From Platanthera guangdongensis (taxonomy: Eukaryota > Streptophyta > Magnoliopsida > Asparagales > Orchidaceae): DNA of 64,000 nt. Below, piece after piece: positions 1 to 11,210 of the stretch. The first letter of the stretch is position 1, and each line of letters opens with the position of its first letter. The notes beneath the pieces are model-generated. The model made no database searches. It worked only from the letters and a program-made list of their open reading frames with translations, and was not told where the DNA came from. The stretch is taken from positions 178,440,375 through 178,504,374 of the forward strand of contig CM077150.1 in assembly GCA_039583875.1 (NCBI GenBank), read 5' to 3'. Both the position numbers and the translations under genes were made by a program.

Positions 1-762
1 ATGCTTAAAAAAGTTCAAAAATACAAAGGGCAGAACCTCCCCTCTCAATCCGAAAAGTGTCCATGAACCCTTAGAGTTGGGCTCTATTTATAGAATTTTT
101 CGGGTCGGGTCACGCCCCCCTGTCACGCCCTGGTCGGGCGTGACCCTGGGGCATGACACATTCGGCGCGACTTTTTCGGGCTGGAATTTAATTCTGACGA
201 AGTAGTTGAGGTACACGCCCACAAGTCACGCCCTGGTAGGGCGTGTACCTGGGGCGTGTTCTTTGCGGCGTGACTTTGTTGAGCTGAAATTGAATGCTGG
301 AGGTGACGGGCGGAATTGTTTAAGTACACGCCCATATGTCACGCCCGGGTCAGGCGTGACCCTGGGGCGTGACACTTTCGGTGCGACGGTGGAGCGGGAA
401 AAACGAGCGCGCTGCGGCGATTCCTCGGAACCTGGGGACACGCCTCTAGAACATGCCCGTGTCGGATGTGACAGGGGCGTGACCGAGGGAGTGTACACTA
501 AGTTTCCATGGAATGCAGTTTCGGACCAATTGCTTCATTCCTCTGGGTACACGCCCTAGGTACACGCCCGGGTAGGGCGTGACCTTGGGGCGTGTCACAG
601 CAAAATTCGGCTGAAAGCCATGAAAACCTGCAAAAAGCAGAAAAAAGGCATTAGCGACAAAAATATATACAAAGGGGAATCAAAATAAGTACTTTACAAG
701 ACATGATTTGCTTTAAAACCCCGAAAATATCCTAATAAAATTGACTGCAAACCGTATTATCA
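1..762 (-). repeat. 3' LTR of Athila-like element (partial)
   Basis: Collinear with 13979-14740 at a constant offset of 13978, about 98 percent identical by eye. The element side ends in TCA at 762, which on the minus strand gives the LTR start TGATAATACGG. The rest lies left of the window. It carries the GC-rich cacgcc/gggcgtgac word cluster (about 110-600) and a minus-strand TATAAATA at 85-92, matching the promoter of the other LTR. Confidence 0.95.
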
Positions 763-779
763 AATTCCCCCAAGCTTAA
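763..779 (-). other. Polypurine tract of Athila-like element
   Basis: Immediately inside the 3' LTR the minus strand reads aagcttgggggaatt and then the LTR start TGATA. A G-rich purine run touching the LTR is the plus-strand primer in these elements. The 12-mer tcccccaagctt recurs at 2169-2180. Confidence 0.75.
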
Positions 780-2601
780 GTTTTGCTTGTCCCCAAGCAA
801 AGATATAAAGACTAGCTAATCATAAAAGTGACTAATTCAAAAAGTTTTAATCATACTTACACAAGTACTATGCGAAATTCTAGGTAGGGAGAATGTAAAA
901 CGTAAATCTAAAACAATTATTTTGGTATGGTTTAACTTTTATAAACTTTACTTAATAAAAATAAATCATCCAGAATTTTGACGAAATTCTTTAAATAGAT
1001 TTAAGCAAGGCAATGAAAATGAAAAGAACGTATTGAGTTATTACTAGATCCAAGCAACGCATTATAATTATATCAATTAAATAACAAAAATCTAAGTTTA
1101 AATCCAAAACTAAAACTGATTTACTTTTCTTCTTTTCTTAGTTGTTAAAAAAAATTAAAAAAGGGCGTGAATCAAAAGGACTTAATAGGACCGAAACGTT
1201 TGGTTTAGGAATATGAATAGGAGTGGAATTCAAATATAAACATGGAGGCTTAAAAATCACACTAAACCAAAACAACGAGTTTCAAAAAAAGAAAATTTTA
1301 TTTTAAACAAAATACGTATAAATAAATTTATTTTTTTCTTTATGATTATTTATCTCTTTTTTTTTGGTATTATTTTCATTCATTTTTTTCTCTCTTTTTT
1401 TTCAATACATTACTTTTGAGTACACTTTTTTCAACAATTTCTCTAAAGATAACACAAAATTTCCTATCAAAAAAAATTAGCGTGATTAGATAGGTAGGAA
1501 TTTGGGGTTTAGTGAAAATGAAATGCTGTATGGAGTTATCAAATGAATTTGGAAAAAAAAGCTCAAAAGCGGCTAACTAGTGGTAAAAGATTTTAGGTTG
1601 GCAGGAAAGCTCAAACGTAAACAAAAATGGCCTAAATCATTTTCACGCTTTTTTTAAAATTTATTTAAAACATAGAGTCGATAAATTTCAAAAAGCAAGT
1701 TCGAGATAATAAAAGAAGATTGATGAAATTATCTTTAAAATAAAAATAATATGTGACTTGGATCGTTCATATCTACTACGTTATTCAAAATTTGTTCTTA
1801 CAAAAATTATCTAAAGACGAAAAGGAAAATAATGGATGATAAATTTTTAGAGAAGGTAAAGAAAATAAAGAACGGAAAACCATAATAGAAATGCACGTTT
1901 TAGAGAAATATTTTACCTTAACATGCTACCGTGAATTAGAAACACAGCATGGCCAACATTTTACTTGTGAAATATGATTAAAAAGAATGATTAGAAAAAT
2001 TATAATTAACTACGTTGTTTATAAAGAAGTTTGAGAAAAACAAAACATAAACATGGGGTACTTATTGAAATACCAAAATGCAGCTATATATATATAATAA
2101 TTTTTTTTGAATTTTTTAATTTTTTTTAATTTTTTGGATATTTACAAAAAGCAAAAAGGAGGAACTCATCCCCCAAGCTTAAAATCTACATTGTCCGCAA
2201 TGGAGAAGGAGGTCGGAGAACGAGAGAAAAGTAAAGTACAGAAATGAAAGACAGAATTGAAAACAGGTACTTCCTCGGTTTTATGTTACAGGGAAAGCTG
2301 AGTGATGCCGTTCCTCCATGCGTGTGTTGTGGATCTTCAGGAAACGTCATCTGGTGGACTTTGGCATGGAATCAGAACCGTTGGAGCAGGCGATCGCAGA
2401 AGTTTCAGCTTGCCGGAGCCATTCGGGGCAAAAATAGTAAAATAAAGAAAATAGAAAAAGATAACTTGGGTTGCCTCCCAAGAGCGCCCTTTGTTTAAAG
2501 CGTCGTTTGAGCTCGACGTATGAAAATAAGATTGTCCCAAATATTGTTTAAAAATAAAGTTCGAATAAAGGTCAAAGTTTGTGAGTAAAATAAAGTGCAG
2601 A
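780..2601 (-). other. 3' non-coding region of Athila-like element, no env-like gene seen
   Basis: About 1.8 kb between the integrase end and the polypurine tract. It is strongly A+T rich with long A and T runs (1310-1420, 2085-2150) and has no convincing ORF on either strand. Athila elements often carry an env-like ORF here. I see none, so it was lost or this family never had one. A second polypurine-like word (tcccccaagctt on the plus strand) lies at 2169-2180. Confidence 0.6.
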
Positions 2602-3865
2602 TTAATCAAATGTCAGGACCGGAAAGATAGAGTTAACAGGGTTGAGACTGACATCATCACAGAAATACAGTTTAAGACGCTGACCATTCACTTTGAAAGT
2701 ACCCTTATCAGGGTGGGAAATTAAAACAGTACCATAAGAAAAGACTTCTAAAACAGTAAAAGGCCCCGACCAACGTGATTTTAATTTACCCGGGAATGAA
2801 CGTAAACGAGAATTATAAAGAAGCACTTGGTCGCCCGGCTTAAAGATTTTTGGGTGCCTAAGATGTCGATCGTGTAAACGCTTCGTCCGCTCTTTATAAA
2901 GTCTGTTATTTTCATATGCGTAAGAGCGCCACTCGTCGAGTTCGTTAAGCTGATATTTTCTAAAATCGCCGACAGAGTGGGGATCGAAGTTTAAAAATCG
3001 TAAGGCCCAAAAGGCGCGGTGCTCTAATTATACGGGTAAATGACACGATTTTCCATAAACCAACCGATATGGCGTACAGCCGAGGGCGGTTTTGTATGCT
3101 GTTCGGTAGGCCCATAGAGCATCGTCTAATTTGGCTGACCAGTCTTTTTCTAGATGTTGAAACAGTCTTTTCTAAAATTCTTTTTATTTCTCTATTCACT
3201 ACTTCGACTTGTCCGCTAGTTTGGGGGTGGTAGGCAGTGGAAAGCTTATGAGTAACGCCATATTTAGTTAGGATTTTTGAAAATTGTGCGTTACAGAAAT
3301 GGGAACCCCTATCACTAACGATAGCGCGCGGCGTACCGAATCGAGAAAATAATTTTTTTAGGAAATTAACTACGACTCGGGCGTCATTTGTAGGAAGAGC
3401 TTGGGCTTCGGCCCAACGCGAAACATAATCATCGGCAACTAAAATGTACTTATTCCCGAAGCTAGAAGGAAAAGGGCCGACAAAATCAATCCCCCAGAGG
3501 TCGAAAACTTCGCACTCTAGGAAATAATTTTGTGGCATTTCATTTTTATTCGAAATATTCCCCGACTGTTGGCAACTATCACACCTACTCACAAAGGCAT
3601 GCGCGTCTTTAAACAGGGTGGGCCAGTAAAAACCCGCGCTTAACACTTTGTGAGCGGTGCGAGCAGCTTGATAGTGCCCACCTGTCGGTCCTTCATGCAA
3701 ATGTTTAATAATATCTAATCCTTCATCAAAAGAAACACACCTCCTGATCACTTGGTCGGCACAAATTCTGAAAAGATGCGGGTCCTCCCAAAAATAGTTT
3801 TTCAGCTCAAAAAAGAATTTCTTCTTTTGCTGAGATGAAAACTCTTTTGGGAGCACACGGGCCAC
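2602..3865 (-). pseudogene. Athila integrase (copy C), frameshifted
   Basis: Retroviral-type integrase that would insert the cDNA. The N-terminal zinc-binding HHCC module is visible (HLHEG..GGHYQ, then CDSCQQ), followed by the core: D in [10 protein letters not shown] in IVSDRGSHF and E in GQVEVVNRE. The reading frame slips at a T-run (plus-strand 3144-3148), so the last part of the continuous frame (to 2960) is out of register. The C-terminal domain resumes in another frame and ends at 2602 with a SRWSGPFTVLEVF motif. A stop also lies near 3028. It continues in frame from the RNase H stretch upstream. Non-functional as it stands. Confidence 0.88.
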
Positions 3866-5557
3866 TAGATAGTTGGCGATGCGGGCAAACCAAGGAGAAG
3901 TAGATGTGTTAATTATGAACAGCTTCTCATCAGGGAAATAGTAATGAAAAGAATTTTCGTCTAATTGTTCTATAAACGGGTTGTCTAGGCGCGAAAGGTG
4001 GTCGGCGGCCTAGTTCTCGGCACCTCGCTTATCACGGATCTCTAAGTCAAACTCCTGGAGGAGTAAGACCCAGTGAATCAAGCGAGGCTTGGCATCCGTT
4101 TTAGAGAGAAGATATTTGAGGGCCGAGTGGTCCGTAAAAACAATAATTTTCGAAAGAGTAATATAAGGGCGAAATTTGTCAAAAGCGAATACTACAGCTA
4201 AGAGCTCCTTCTCGGTTGTGGTGTAATTTTCCTGTGCAGATATGAGTGTTTTACGAGCGTAATAAATGGGGTGGAAGTTTTTGGAAATACGTTGACCTAG
4301 TACGGCTCCCACTGCATAACTACTCGCATCACACATTATTTCAAATGGAAGATCCCACACCGGAGCTATCATAATTGGGGCATTAACTAATTTTTCTTTT
4401 ATTAAATTGAAGGTAGCTAGGCAGAGGTCATCAAAGATGAATGGGGCGTCTTTTTCTAAGAGATGGGTAAGGGGCTTGGTGATTTTGTAAAAGTCCTTTA
4501 TGAAGCGGCGGTAGAAACCCGCATGACCCAGGAAACTTCTTATAGCTTTTATGTTCGTAGGTGGCGGCAGCTTCTTGATAACTTCTATTTTCGCAACGTC
4601 TACTTCAATACCCCTTTCAGAAATTTTTTGTCCCAAAACTAACCCTTCCCTTACCATAAAATGACATTTTTCCCAATTTAAGGCAAGGTTAGTTTCTTCG
4701 CATCGCTCTAAGACTTTTTCAAGGTTCTCTAAGCAACTATCGAAGGAATTCCCGAAGACGGAGAAATCATCCATGAAAACTTCCATAATGCTTTCTACGT
4801 ACTTGTTAAAGATGGCGAGCATACATCGTTGGAATGTAGCTGGCGCATTGCACAATCCAAACGGCATTCTTCGTTAGGCGAAGGTGCCGAAGGGACAAGT
4901 AAACGTAGTTTTCTCCTGGTCCTCGGGGGAGATGGGGATTTGAAGATACCTCGAGAGGCCATCGAGAAAACAATAAAAGCTATGTCCGGAAAGTCGTTCT
5001 AAAATCTGATTAATGAACGGCAAGGGGAAGTGATCCTTGCGGGTGGCGTCATTCAACTTATGGTAATCTATACACATTCGACATCCGGTCACCGTCCGAG
5101 TCGGGATTAATTCATTATTTTCATTACTTACGACTGTTATCCCTCCCTTCTTTGGTACTACCTGTACTGGGCTAACCCACTTACTATCGGATATAGGATA
5201 GATAATTCTTGCGTCTAATAATTTCATAACCTCGCCCTTAACTACGTCTTTCATGTTTGGGTTTATACGGCGATGAGGTTGTATAGAGTTACGTGAATTA
5301 TCTTCCATTAAGATTTTATGAGTGCAGAAAGATGGGCTTATGCCCTTGATATCAGATATCTGCCAAGCAATAGCTTGGCGATGCTTTTGTAAAATTGAAA
5401 GAAGTTTATCCTTTTGTGCATCCGTGAGGTAGGCCGAAATTATGACAGGCAGCTTGGAGTCCTTTTCTAAGAAAGCGTATCGAAGGTGCTCTGGTAGTTC
5501 TTTCAGTTCCAAGGTAGGGGTCATCATACGAGGTTTTGGAAATTTGTTCTTTCTCAA
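3866..5557 (-). pseudogene. Athila reverse transcriptase and RNase H (copy C), with stops
   Basis: Polymerase that copies element RNA, followed by RNase H that degrades the RNA strand. The RT part spans about 5557-4400 and has [33 protein letters not shown] and the catalytic FMDD form ([11 protein letters not shown]). RNase H follows with CDASS, TEKELL and FTDHSAL, giving D-E-D residues. A stop replaces the expected aromatic residue just before the MPFGL motif (near 4874), and a TAG at 4010-4012 interrupts the frame after the RNase H domain. A frame change near 5560 separates it from protease. The segment upstream of 4967 is also present inverted as copy B. Dead by nonsense mutation. Confidence 0.9.
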
Positions 5558-6692
5558 AAACTATGTCCTCGTACACTTTTTATATGTAAAATTAAAAGGG
5601 GTGTTGCTAGCGGCCATGGCGGCTTCGTGCAGCGATTCAGTTGGAAAAGTAGAAGAGGAACAGAAATCAAAAAAATCTTTTTCAAAATCAGAAAGGCGAG
5701 TGGAGGATTCTTCACTTAGGTGTAGAGATTCAGTTGGAGGAGTAGGAGAGGAACAAAAATTGGAAAATTCTTCTTCAAAATCAGAGGTATGAGAGAAGGA
5801 TTCTTCACTTACGGTATCCATGAAAAAACAGGAGTCGTCATTAGCTAGTGTGTTCTTCATCGAGGGGGTGATAGAGAAAGTTACCTCATCGTCGCCCACT
5901 CGAAGGAAGAGCTTACCATTGCTTACGTCAATGATAGCTCGGGAGGTGGCAAGGAAGGGTCGGCCAAGGATCAGGGGAACCTCGACGTCTTCTTCGATGT
6001 CCAAAATGACAAAGTCCACCGGGAAGATGAACTTGTCAACTTTGACTAGGGCGTCCTCCACTATTCCTAACGGGTATTTGACTGACCTGTCGGCGAGCTG
6101 GATACTCATGCGTGTGGGGTTGAGACTACCAATTCCTAACTTTTTAAACAACGAGAGGGGCATAAGATTAATATTCGCACCTAAGTCGGCTAAAGCGTGT
6201 TTGACAAAGAGATCACCAAAGACACACGGGATAGAGAAACTACTCGGGTCACTGATTTTCTTCGGTAATCCGTTTGTCAAAACCGCCGAGCACTCGGCAT
6301 TTAACGTGACATGAGAAAGGTTCTCTAACTTCTTCTTGTTGGTTAGGAGGTCCTTAAGGTATTTTGCGTACTTAGGCATCTGGGATATGGCTTCGTGGAA
6401 AGGCAGATTTATGTGGATTTGTTTAAACATTTCTAAAAAACGGGTGTATTGATCATCCTGTCGTTGTTTATTAAGTTCGGAAGGGTATGGCGGGGATGAA
6501 TTATTTTTAAAGGTGGGTGGTGGAGTGAGTTGTTTTTTCTAAAATAGGAGTGATAATTTCTTCGGCAGAGGGTGGAATTTTTAAAACGGGAACGGAGCTT
6601 TGATTTTTTAAAGCGGAAGCGGAGATTGCCTCGGGCTCTTCACTTATCATACCGGGAACTTTCTTCCCACTCCGAAGAGTTATAGCTTTCGC
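5558..6692 (-). pseudogene. Athila gag C-terminus and aspartic protease (copy C), frameshifted
   Basis: Contains the retropepsin-like segment that cleaves the polyprotein. Here the active site reads LADLGANINLMP, whereas copy B has DLGAS, so the residue after the active-site alanine changed S to N. The flap-like VPLILGRPFLAT motif follows, then a Ser/Phe/Glu-rich linker towards RT. Compared with copy B there is a CAA to TAA change at its upstream end (6693-6695), one extra A in the A-run near 6540 and one lost A near 5578. Each breaks the frame. The longest open piece is 5561-6430. Confidence 0.85.
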
Positions 6693-8033
6693 TTACTCTC
6701 TCGGGTTGGGCTCGGTATTGGAAGGAAGAGACCCTACGGGTCGCTCAGAAATCATTTTAGCGAGCTGTCCTACCTGATTTTCTAAATTTTTAACACTTCC
6801 GGTTAAGGTTCTAATCGTAGCGTCATTAGCATTCATGTATTTTGAAAACATTTCCTCCAAATTTGGAGGTTTTGGAAAACTTTGAGGAGGTGGTGGTGGA
6901 GAAAAATCACTTTGCGGTGGCGGACGCACAGCATTCGATGGATTGCTCCACGAAAAATTCGGATGATTTCTTAACGCAGGATTATAACTATTCGGAAAAT
7001 TAAAACCAGGAGGATGATAATTCGCAGCAGAAAAATTATTAAAAGCAGTTCTAGGCATATTATTTACATAATCCAAATGTTCGGCGGGAGGAGTTGCAGA
7101 TTTCCATACCTGAGGGGCGGAGGCAGCAGTCATCTCCGTAATTTTTTTGCTTAATATTTCAACTTGCAGTGCGAGTTGGGAGACGTTGTCCACTTCAAAG
7201 AGACCTGCAGGTTTGTTTGGGCGGGACCTAGGCACATTCCACTGGTAAGTGTTCATGGCCATGTCTTCAAACAGCTCAAGAGCTGCTTCCGGGGTCTTAT
7301 GGTTTAAAGTACCGCCAGAAGCTGCATCTATCATTTGCTTTGTGCTTTGATTTAGCCCATTATAGAATGTCTGCACCTGCAACCATACAGGCAGAGCGTG
7401 ATGTGGGCATCGTCTTAATAATTCTTTAAATCTTTCCCAGGTTTCGTAAAGGGTCTCAGAGTCTATTTGTCCAAAGGCAGAAATGTCATTCCTAAGTTTT
7501 GCAGTTTTAGCAGGCGGAAAATACTTGGCCAAAAATTTTTCAGTTAATTGCGTCCAAGTAGTTATGCTATTTTTAGGAAGGGTGTTCAGCCACTGCTTAG
7601 CCTTAATTCTAAGAGAGAAAGGAAATAATCTTAGCCTAATAGCATCATTTGTGACACCATTTATCTTGAAGGTGTCACAAATCTCAAGAAAGCTGGCTAT
7701 GTGTGCGTTCGGGTCTTCATCTTGAAGCCCGTCAAATTGCACATACTGCTGCACCATTTGAATTATGCTAGGCTTCAGTTCAAAATTATTATTATTTATT
7801 GCAGGGCGAACTATACTAGATTCTGTACCCTCGAGATTCGGTCGTGCATAATAGGACATAGGCCTTTGCACGGCTTCCTCCATGTTGGGTTCTGCCATTC
7901 TTAAGGTAGAAAATGACTCGGAATCCTCAACCGGCACTTGGGTAGTAGGGCCTTGAAATCGCGATCTTCTCCGAAGAGTACGCTCAATTTCGTGGTCCAG
8001 GTCCAAAGTAACCGACAGACTTCCGCGGGTCAT
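6693..8033 (-). pseudogene. Athila gag (copy C), prematurely stopped
   Basis: Structural capsid-type protein, 446 codons from ATG at 8033. The N-terminus reads MTRGSLSVTLDLDHEIERT. The retrotransposon gag core (about residues 70-270) includes IRLRLFPFSL, AKQWLNTLP and FYNGLN, and a Pro-rich region follows. It ends at a TAA where copy B has CAA, so the family polyprotein should continue into protease. The start is supported by the same ATG context in all three copies (A, B, C). The leader upstream is only about 30 bp before the inversion joint at 8063. Confidence 0.9.
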
Positions 8034-8130
8034 ACACTAGAGGAAGAGAGGAGAAGAAAGACTAAAAAATTTTCGAACTTCATTAGCTCTTTTATTTTCT
8101 AGCCTTTCTTCTCCTCTCTTCCTCTAGTGT

Positions 8131-10239
8131 ATGACCCGCGGAAGTCCGTCGGTTACTTTGGACCTAGACCACGAAATTGAGCGTACTCTTCGGAGAAGAT
8201 CGCGATTTCAAGGCCCTACTACCCAAGTGCCGGTTGAAGATTCCGAGTTATTTTCTACCTTAAGAATGGCAGAACCCAACATGGAGGAAGCCGTGCAAAG
8301 GCCTATGTCCTATTATGCACGACCGAATCTCGAGGGTACAGAATCTAGTATAGTTTGCCCTGCAATAAATAATAATAATTTCGAACTGAAGCCTAGCATA
8401 ATTCAAATGGTGCAGCAGTATGTGCAATTTGACGGGCTTCAAGATGAAGACCCGAACGCACACATAGCCAGCTTTCTTGAGATTTGTGACACCTTCAAGA
8501 TAAATGGTGTCACAAATGATGCTATTAGGCTAAGATTATTTCCTTTCTCTCTTATAATTAAGGCTAAGCAGTGGCTGAACACCCTTCCTAAAAATAGCAT
8601 AACTACTTGGACGCAATTAACTGAAAAATTTTTGGCCAAGTATTTTTTGCCTGCTAAAACTGCAAAACTTAGGAATGACATTTCTGCCTTTGGACAAATA
8701 GACTCTGAGACCCTTTACGAAACCTGGCAAAGATTTAAAGAATTATTAAGACGATGCCCACATCACGCTCTGCCTGTATGGTTGCAGGTGCAGACGTTCT
8801 ATAATGGGCTAAATCAAAGCACAAAGCAAATGATAGACGCAGCTTCTGGCGGTACTTTAAACCATAAGACCCCGGAAGCAGCTCTTGAGCTGTTTGAAGA
8901 CATGGCCATGAACACTTACCAGTTGAATGTGCCTAGGTCCCGCCCAAACAAACCTGCAGGTCTCTTTGAAGTAGACAACGTCTCCCAACTCGCACTGCAA
9001 GTTGAAATATTAAGCAAAAAAATTACGGAGATGACTGCTGCCTCCGCCCCTCAGGTATGGGAATCTGCAACTCCTCCCGTCGAACATTTGGATTATGTAA
9101 ATAATATGCCTAGAACTGCTTTTAATAATTTTTTTGTTGCGAATTATCATCCTCCTGGTTTTAATTTTCCGAATAGTTATAATCCTGCGTTAAGAAATCA
9201 TCCGAATTTTTCGTGGAGCAATCCATCGAATGTTGTGCGTCCGCCACCGCAAAGTGATTTTTCTCCACCACCACCTCCTCAAAGTTTTCCAAAACCTCCA
9301 AATTTGGAGGAAATGTTTTCAAAATACAAGAATGCTAATGACGCTACGATTAGAACCTTAACCGGAAGTGTTAAAAATTTAGAAAATCAGGTAGGACAGC
9401 TCGCTAAAATGATTTCTGAGCGACCCGTAGGGTCTCTTCCTTCCAATATCGAGCCCAACCCGAGAGAGCAAGCGAAAGCTATAACTCTTCGGAGTGGGAA
9501 GAAAGTTCCTGGTATGATAAGTGAAGAGCCCGAGGCAATCTCCGCTTCCGCTTTAAAAAATCAAAGCTCCGTTCCCGTTTTAAAAATTCCACCCTCTGCC
9601 GAAGAAATTATCACTCCTATTTTAGAAAAACAACTCACTCCACCACCCACCTTTAAAAATAATCCATCCCCGCCATACCCTTCCGAACTTAATAAACAAC
9701 GACAGGATGATCAATACACCCATTTTTTAGAAATGTTTAAACAAATCCACATAAATCTGCCTTTCCACGAAGCCATATCCCAGATGCCTAAGTACACAAA
9801 ATACCTTAAGGACCTCCTAACCAACAAGAAGAAGTTAGAGAACCTTTCTCATATCACGTTAAATGCCGAGTGCTCGGCGGTTTTGACAAACGGATTACCG
9901 AAGAAAATCAGTGACCCGGGTAGTTTCTCTATCCCGTGTGTCTTTGGTGATCTCTTTGTCAAACACGCTTTAGCCGACTTAGGTGCGAGTATTAATCTTA
10001 TGCCCCTCTCGTTGTTTAAAAAGTTAGGAATTGGTAGTCTCAACCCCACACGCATGAGTATCCAGCTCGCCGACAGGTCAGTCAAATACCCGTTAGGAAT
10101 AGTGGAGGACGTCCTAGTCAAAGTTGACAAGTTCATCTTCTCGGTGGACTTTATCATTTTGGACATCGAAGAAGACGTCGAGGTTCCCCTGATCCTTGGC
10201 CGACCCTTCCTTGCACCTCCCGAGCTACCATTGACGTAA
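8131..10239 (+). pseudogene. Athila gag-protease (copy B, inverted), 702 codons open
   Basis: Same protein as copy C but on the plus strand, that is, antisense to its own element. It is the longest open frame of the three copies: gag core (residues about 70-270), Pro-rich region, basic linker (AITLRSGKKVPG) and aspartic protease with LADLGASINLMP, up to LILGRPFLA. A single C missing near 10216 relative to copy C shifts the frame and gives an early stop at 10239. Because its 5' side abuts copy C rather than an LTR promoter, it has no promoter of its own. It would be present mainly as antisense sequence in the element transcript. Confidence 0.88.
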
Positions 10240-11198
10240 GCAATGGTAAGCTCTTCCTTCGAGTGGGCGACGATGAGGTAACTTTCTCTATCACCCCCTC
10301 GATGAAGAACACACTAGCTAATGATGACTCCTGTTTTTTCATGGATACCATAAGTGAAGAATCCTTCTCTCACACCTCTGATTTTGAAGAAGAATTTTCC
10401 AATTTTTGTTCCTCTCCTACTCCTCCAACTGAATCTCTACACCTAAGTGAAGAATCCTCCACTCGCCTTTCTGATTTTGAAAAAGATTTTTTTGATTTTT
10501 GTTCCTCTTCTACTTTTCCAACTGAATCGCTGCACGAAGCCGCCATGGCCGCTAGCAACACCCCTTTTAATTTTACATATAAAAAAGTGTACGAGGACAT
10601 AGTTTTTGAGAAAGAACAAATTTCCAAAACCTCGTATGATGACCCCCCTACCTTGGAACTGAAAGAACTACCAGAGCACCTTCGATACGCTTTCTTAGAA
10701 AAGGACTCCAAGCTGCCTGTCATAATTTCGGCCTACCTCACGGATGCACAAAAGGATAAACTTCTTTCAATTTTACAAAAGCATCGCCAAGCTATTGTTT
10801 GGCAGATATCTGATATCAAGGGCATAAGCCCATCTTTCTGCACTCATAAAATCTTAATGGAAGATAATTCACGTAACTCTATACAACCTCAGCGCCGTAT
10901 AAACCCAAACATGAAAGACGTAGTTAAGGGCGAGGTTATGAAATTGTTAAATGCAGGAATTATCTATCCTATATCCGACAGTAAGTGGGTTAGCCCAGTA
11001 CAGGTAGTACCAAAGAAGGGAGAGATAACGGTCGTAAGTAATGAAAATAATGAATTAATCCCGACTCGGACGGTGACCGGATGGCGAATGTGTATAGATT
11101 ACCGTAAGTTGAATTACGCCACCCGCAAGGATCACTTCCCCTTGCCGTTCATTGATCAGATTTTAGAACGACTTTCCGGACATAGCTTTTATTGTTTT
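10240..11198 (+). pseudogene. Athila protease end and RT N-terminal part (copy B, inverted, truncated)
   Basis: Continues copy B after the frameshift: the protease tail, Ser/Phe/Glu-rich linker, then the first RT motifs (LPVIISAYL, WVSPVQVVPKKGE, MCIDYRKLN). The frame holds through the linker A-run where copy C slipped. The homology ends abruptly at 11198, within the same codon region as 4967 of copy C, and the frame then runs into unrelated sequence and stops at 11261. The catalytic RT motif is not included, so no active polymerase is possible from this copy. Confidence 0.85.
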
Positions 11199-11210
11199 AT
11201 TTTTCCGCCT

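Larger units (their letters stand above)
4967..11198. repeat. 3.1-kb inverted duplication with 37-nt loop
   Basis: Arm 1 is 4967-8063 (minus-sense gag-protease-RT) and arm 2 is 8101-11198 (plus-sense), 3097 and 3098 bp. Arms differ by scattered substitutions (13 of 446 gag residues) and by four small indels I can list: the A-run near 6540, the A-run near 5578, one C near 10216 and two C near 10645. The loop 8064-8100 is gag leader sequence belonging to arm 2 only. The outer joint at 11199-11210 has 12 bp of filler (atttttccgcct) before copy A begins. Confidence 0.93.

Noticed and set aside
123..559. ORFs in the Athila LTR (also 14101-14537)
   Set aside because: Arise from GC-rich repeated cacgcc/gggcgtg modules in U3; no start context or domain.
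7483..7904. Plus-strand ORFs of 80 and 67 codons, also seen at 8260-8681 (minus) and 11770-12191 (plus)
   Set aside because: They are antisense shadows of the three Athila gag copies; their conservation only reflects gag conservation.
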